Shown here one piece after another: positions 60,356 to 64,000 of a stretch of 64,000 bases of DNA; positions within the stretch are counted from its first letter, which is position 1, and each line of letters starts with the position of its first letter. The stretch spans positions 372,001 through 436,000 of the forward strand of contig JAJTTP010000017.1 of the NCBI GenBank assembly GCA_023313575.1, read 5' to 3'. Origin of the DNA: Eutypella sp. D-1. Taxonomy: Eukaryota > Ascomycota > Sordariomycetes > Xylariales > Diatrypaceae. Both the position numbers and the translations under genes were made by a program. A model generated the notes under the pieces. That model was given only the letters and a program-made list of their open reading frames with translations. It made no database searches and was not told the DNA's origin.

Positions 60356-62345
60356 GCAGCGCTTTATTATATTTAATCTTCGCTATATACCCTCTTCACA
60401 TGCATTTGTTGCTACTCGGATACCAATATTGTCGCAACCTTTACTTCTTTTGGTTTTTGTGTTGGCGACAGCATTCATGGTATAATTCAACTTGTTTGGC
60501 GGAAGCTTCTTATTTTTTCTTCTTCTCCCTTGTTTTTCGGAACACGCTTGCATGAGGAAGAAGGGCGTTGGGAGGGTGCGATCGATAGATGTGGGGCGAC
60601 GATGGCCTGCGTCGCTAAACAGAGCAGGGGGGAAACAAAAGGCAAAAATATGGTCGCCACGTGGTGGATACATTTATCATTTCAACCTGGCGACAGTGAA
60701 CATGGCATATTGTGTCTCCAGTACACAAAATGGGCCGTGCTGAAGGATGTGGTTCATACGATCACGACGAGCATGGTCATCCGGGAACGGCGGGAAGAAC
60801 CAAGAAAAAATCTAGACCGAGGCATAGATACATTTTTTCATAACACAAGGAGGGGGGTTGGGGGGTTGGTTTCCTGTAGCACGAGGTAAAAGGCCGCGGC
60901 GTGGCTGACGCGCATTAGGAATGATAAAAAGAGGATCTCATATCATACCCAAGGGAAGGAAAGAAAGAAAATGGTGTGTATGTCCTTTCTGGAACACGGC
61001 AACGGGCACAGCACGATACGGCACATACAAGCAAGAAACGTGGGCATGGCAGGGCGGGGAGAGGTAATTTAATCCAGCAAATGCTGATGAGGATGTTGTA
61101 TGTACGGAGATGGAAATCACCTGTATCGCCCTCTCCCTTTTTCCCTCTCACCCTCTACCCTCCCTCTACCTCTTCCTCTTCCTTCCCTTCTTCGTCTCCT
61201 TTTCCCCACTCTCCTGAATGGCCATGAAAAGGCTTCTGTCTATCTTCATTACTCTTCTTTTTTTTTCATACCCCACCACGCACACCAGAACATAGTTGGA
61301 ATAGAACGGCATACCCCCATGGACATGAGCAAGCAAGCAAGCAAAGCAAGCCAGTAATTAGTACAGACGAAAGATGTGACGAGTCCGATGTCTGAGTGAG
61401 TGAGTGAGTGTGTGAGTGAGTGCGTTTTTGGGGTGTCATTGTGAATATGTCCAAGTCAGCGGGAGAATCGATCGTGAGGGACTACTACGAACAATTTTTT
61501 TCGTCTTGTCTATTTATTGGCCTGCTCTTGTATTCTGGTTTCGTGATTGAGTGACCGAATAAATCCATAGCCCGGAAGGTCGTAGGCGCCCCGCATATGT
61601 GGAAAGGGGGAAAGAAAAGATGAACTTTAATTGAAATCTGATCTGACCTTTTACACCTTCTTTTGCTTCCTTATGTCCGCTCGCTCTCGTCGATCCGGGT
61701 CTCCCTTTACCTACATGTGTGACGAACCTAATCGATGGATGCATCGTGATACCCCTATTTACTACTTACTCGACTCCTCCGCACTCTTACATAATAAGAG
61801 ACGAGTCGGGTGGTTTAATCTGTCATTAGTACATGCCTACATACGTACATATGTATGCATGGAATGGATAGATAGGCATCTGCTTTCCCACACACAGCAG
61901 CAGCGGCGTATTTGAGACAGACGACAGCGATCGACAGCACAGATGGTATTTGCTCGAGAAACATGTGGCAATCCGCTTTTTTTGGGAAAGGAATATTGGG
62001 CGCTGAAAGGGACATCTACAACGAAATCTAAGCAGGTTAGGCACAACCCACACACCATCATACACATTTATCGCCTTCCACGAACAAGAGCTCGTCCCTG
62101 TGGATGTCGCCGTCCGCACGCCTGTACATTGGACTCCGTCCTCGCTGACCACCATGACCCCGGCCATCGCTGGTCGAGTTATCACATTAACCCGTATCTT
62201 GCACCTTCCCCAACCTTCCCCTACCTTCTTTGGCGTAATATCGACATGACCCGATTATGCGCATGCAAAACACGGCCAGTCCAAGGCAGACCTCATTCAC
62301 TCAAGTTGAAGTGATGGCATATGTTCCAGGCAGCCAGAGGAGCGC
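60356..62345. other. 2-kb gene-free convergent tract
   Basis: Lies between the stops of CLA4 and the membrane-protein gene. It holds the two 3' UTRs. A TGAG microsatellite lies at 61393-61421, and the stretch 61150-61230 is CT-rich. No supportable gene. Confidence 0.55.
61393..61421. repeat. TGAG tetranucleotide microsatellite
   Basis: Seven imperfect TGAG/TGTG units in non-coding DNA. Confidence 0.75.
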
Positions 62346-63807
62346 CTAAGAGCCGCAGACGTTCCAGCTTCCGCCGCCGTCGCCGTCGTTGGCGGAGCCC
62401 TCGCGGTGCCACTCGGTGAGCAAGCGGAGGGTGGTGGGGTCGACGTCGCGGTTGGCCTTCATGAAGACCGTCTCGTACGGGTGGACGTTGCCGCCGAAGT
62501 ACATGCCGTTGAAGAGCACGTCGCCGGCGCCCTCGCCCGCCAGGCAGTCCGTCCAGTAGTTCTGCCCCGGCTGCGGCTTCTCCGACATGAGGGGCTCGAG
62601 GGTCTCGTCGTGGGCGGAGTTGCTGTCGTCGTCTCCCGACGAGCTTGTTGGGGTTGGTGATGCGGGGGATGAGGACGAAGAAGACGAGGTTGAGGATGGC
62701 GGCGGCTTGCCGCCGAACTTGTGGAACGCCGCCATTAGCGCCGAGACCTCGTACCCGGCGTTTCGGATGGCGCTCGTGGCCCCCACCTCGGCGCCGATGG
62801 CGGCGTTTCGATCATTGTAGCATCCTTGGAGCGCGACGCCGGGCCGGCTCATCCCTTCGATTAGGTTTTCTGGTCCTGGATTGTCGGTCTCCTCCCAGCG
62901 GCGCCGGAAAAGCATTAGCTCCATGCCGACGTCGTCTGTGGCCCAGATCATCGACTGGATGTGGAATGCTGGGTAGCAGTTTGCTGTCATGCCTACGAGC
63001 TATTGAGAGAGAAGAGTTGTTAGGGTCATGATCATGGCCGGGCGATCAAGCTGTACGGCATGTTTTAAGCCTACCTTAACCTTATCGGTTACCCGTCCCA
63101 GGTATGCATCACTCCAGCACTCACGGCTCCAGAACGGCGTGAAGGGCCCTCGGATACTCGCGTTGAGGGTGATGAAACGACGGTACCGCTTCCAAAGATC
63201 GTCGCGCCGCAGGACCTCACCGTGGGAGCCGAGGTCGTAGCACGTGTTGGACCGCTCGACGACGGCGACGTTGGGCAGGCGCGGGATCAGCGCTCCCACG
63301 TCCGTCGGGCCGTTGAGGATGAATATGAAGTCGGCCGCGCCGTGTAGGCCCGCGTGGAGGAAGAAAAGCAGGTTTTCCCGCGCGTTGGGCGTCTCCGAGT
63401 AGGCGTACGTGATCAGCGTCCGTGTCGAGTTCTTGTTCTTGTCCTCTGTCTCGCTGTCTTCCTTCTCTGCCGCCGCCGGCCCCTTCACTATCCCTTGGTT
63501 TCTGTCATCAGAGAATCCAGCAGCAGCACCCTTTGATACGGCTGTTCTATTTTTAGAACCTTTTGGCCCCTGGAGCTTGAGACTTGATGAGGGTTGGGGC
63601 TTCGTGGTTTTGAGGGATTAGTACACATGAAGATATCGATACGCACGAATTGCGCGAGAGAAAAGACGCGTTAGGAACAGCACGACTCACCATATATGGA
63701 TTATTGTACCAGAAGCTGATAATGCCACAAAAGGTCAGGAAGGCAACAACTACGAATATAAACCAAGTCTTATTTAATACTCCCGTCTTGAATCTCTTGT
63801 CCTCCAT
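62346..63807 (-). CDS. Type II membrane protein, glycosyltransferase-like
   Basis: Probably a Golgi enzyme acting on glycans, but the reaction is not known to me. Exons are 63807-63691, 63599-63075 and 62999-62346, giving 431 residues. A short basic N-terminus, then one hydrophobic segment (about residues 13-32, TWFIFVVVAFLTFCGIISFW), marks a signal-anchor. A Ser/Pro/Lys-rich stem follows. The luminal domain contains LITYAYSET, FFLHAGL, FIFILNGP, DLGSHGE, YRRFITLNASIRGPF, CWSDAYL, GMTANC, IQSMIWATD and GGNVHPYETVFMKANR. These segments recall nucleotide-sugar-dependent transferases with a Rossmann-like core. A Ser/Pro/Asp-rich loop of about 45 residues interrupts the C-terminal part. Intron 1 (91 nt) has a GTACTAATC branch site and intron 2 (75 nt) a CAATAG acceptor. 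Confidence 0.78.
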
Positions 63808-64000
63808 GATGGTGGCCTGGCTTTCGTAATGCCCATGAGGATAATATGGAGGAGTAAAAAGTTGGCGATATATGTGAGGGTGAGGACTTTAGTTGTTGAT
63901 CACGGGGAGTAACTTTGAAGAAACCTTTTTCCTTTTCTTTACGGGCAACTCTGATTGTTACGTACCAGGTAATTAAGGTACATTTCTATTAACAGGACCC

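Overview
The window is nuclear DNA of a filamentous ascomycete (Pezizomycotina, most likely a sordariomycete; I cannot name a species). The evidence is the gene content (ATG1, a CLA4-type PAK kinase, a GH131 glucanase, a CYP monooxygenase), short introns of about 49-210 nt with GTRNGT donors, CTRAY branch points and YAG acceptors, genes scattered on both strands without operons, and long gene-free tracts. I rebuilt the spliced models by hand from splice signals, reading frame and family knowledge. None is backed by transcript data.

Layout. 0.4-2.8 kb: a secreted GH131 beta-glucanase (+) facing a small secreted proline-rich protein (-). 2.8-5.6 kb: no gene. 5.6-8.9 kb: a SAC7-type RhoGAP (-). 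8.9-16.4 kb: no gene. 16.4-19.5 kb: ATG1 autophagy kinase (-). 19.5-28.1 kb: no gene, with microsatellites and dispersed short palindromes. 28.1-29.5 kb: ornithine aminotransferase (-). 31.1-33.2 kb: GPI mannosyltransferase 3 (GPI10, +). 33.6-34.6 kb: a short-chain dehydrogenase (-). 37.4-39.2 kb: a cytochrome P450 (+). 39.6-40.1 kb: a small Cys-rich protein (+). 40.7-41.9 kb: a SIRT5-like sirtuin (-). 42.7-43.6 kb: a zinc-cluster-like protein (-). 44.1-46.0 kb: an FHA-domain kinase (-). 47.0-52.3 kb: a ribosome-related block with RPL41 (+, a 25-residue protein in two exons), RPA49 of RNA polymerase I (+) and RPF1 (-). 52.3-57.7 kb: no gene. 57.7-60.4 kb: a CLA4 PAK kinase (+). 62.3-63.8 kb: a type II membrane, glycosyltransferase-like protein (-).

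How it fits together. Most genes are conserved housekeeping or signalling functions: Rho and Cdc42 signalling, autophagy, GPI-anchor synthesis, arginine catabolism and ribosome production. The stretch from 33.6 to 46 kb looks more accessory, with an oxidoreductase, a P450, two uncharacterised Cys-rich proteins, a sirtuin and an atypical FHA kinase. No polyketide synthase, NRPS or terpene synthase is visible, so this is not a recognisable biosynthetic cluster. I found no IS element, intact transposon, CRISPR array or rRNA gene, and no convincing tRNA. The most unusual non-genic signal is a family of short palindromes (ACCTAGGT, AGGTACCT and ACTTAAGT) spread through the gene-free tracts.
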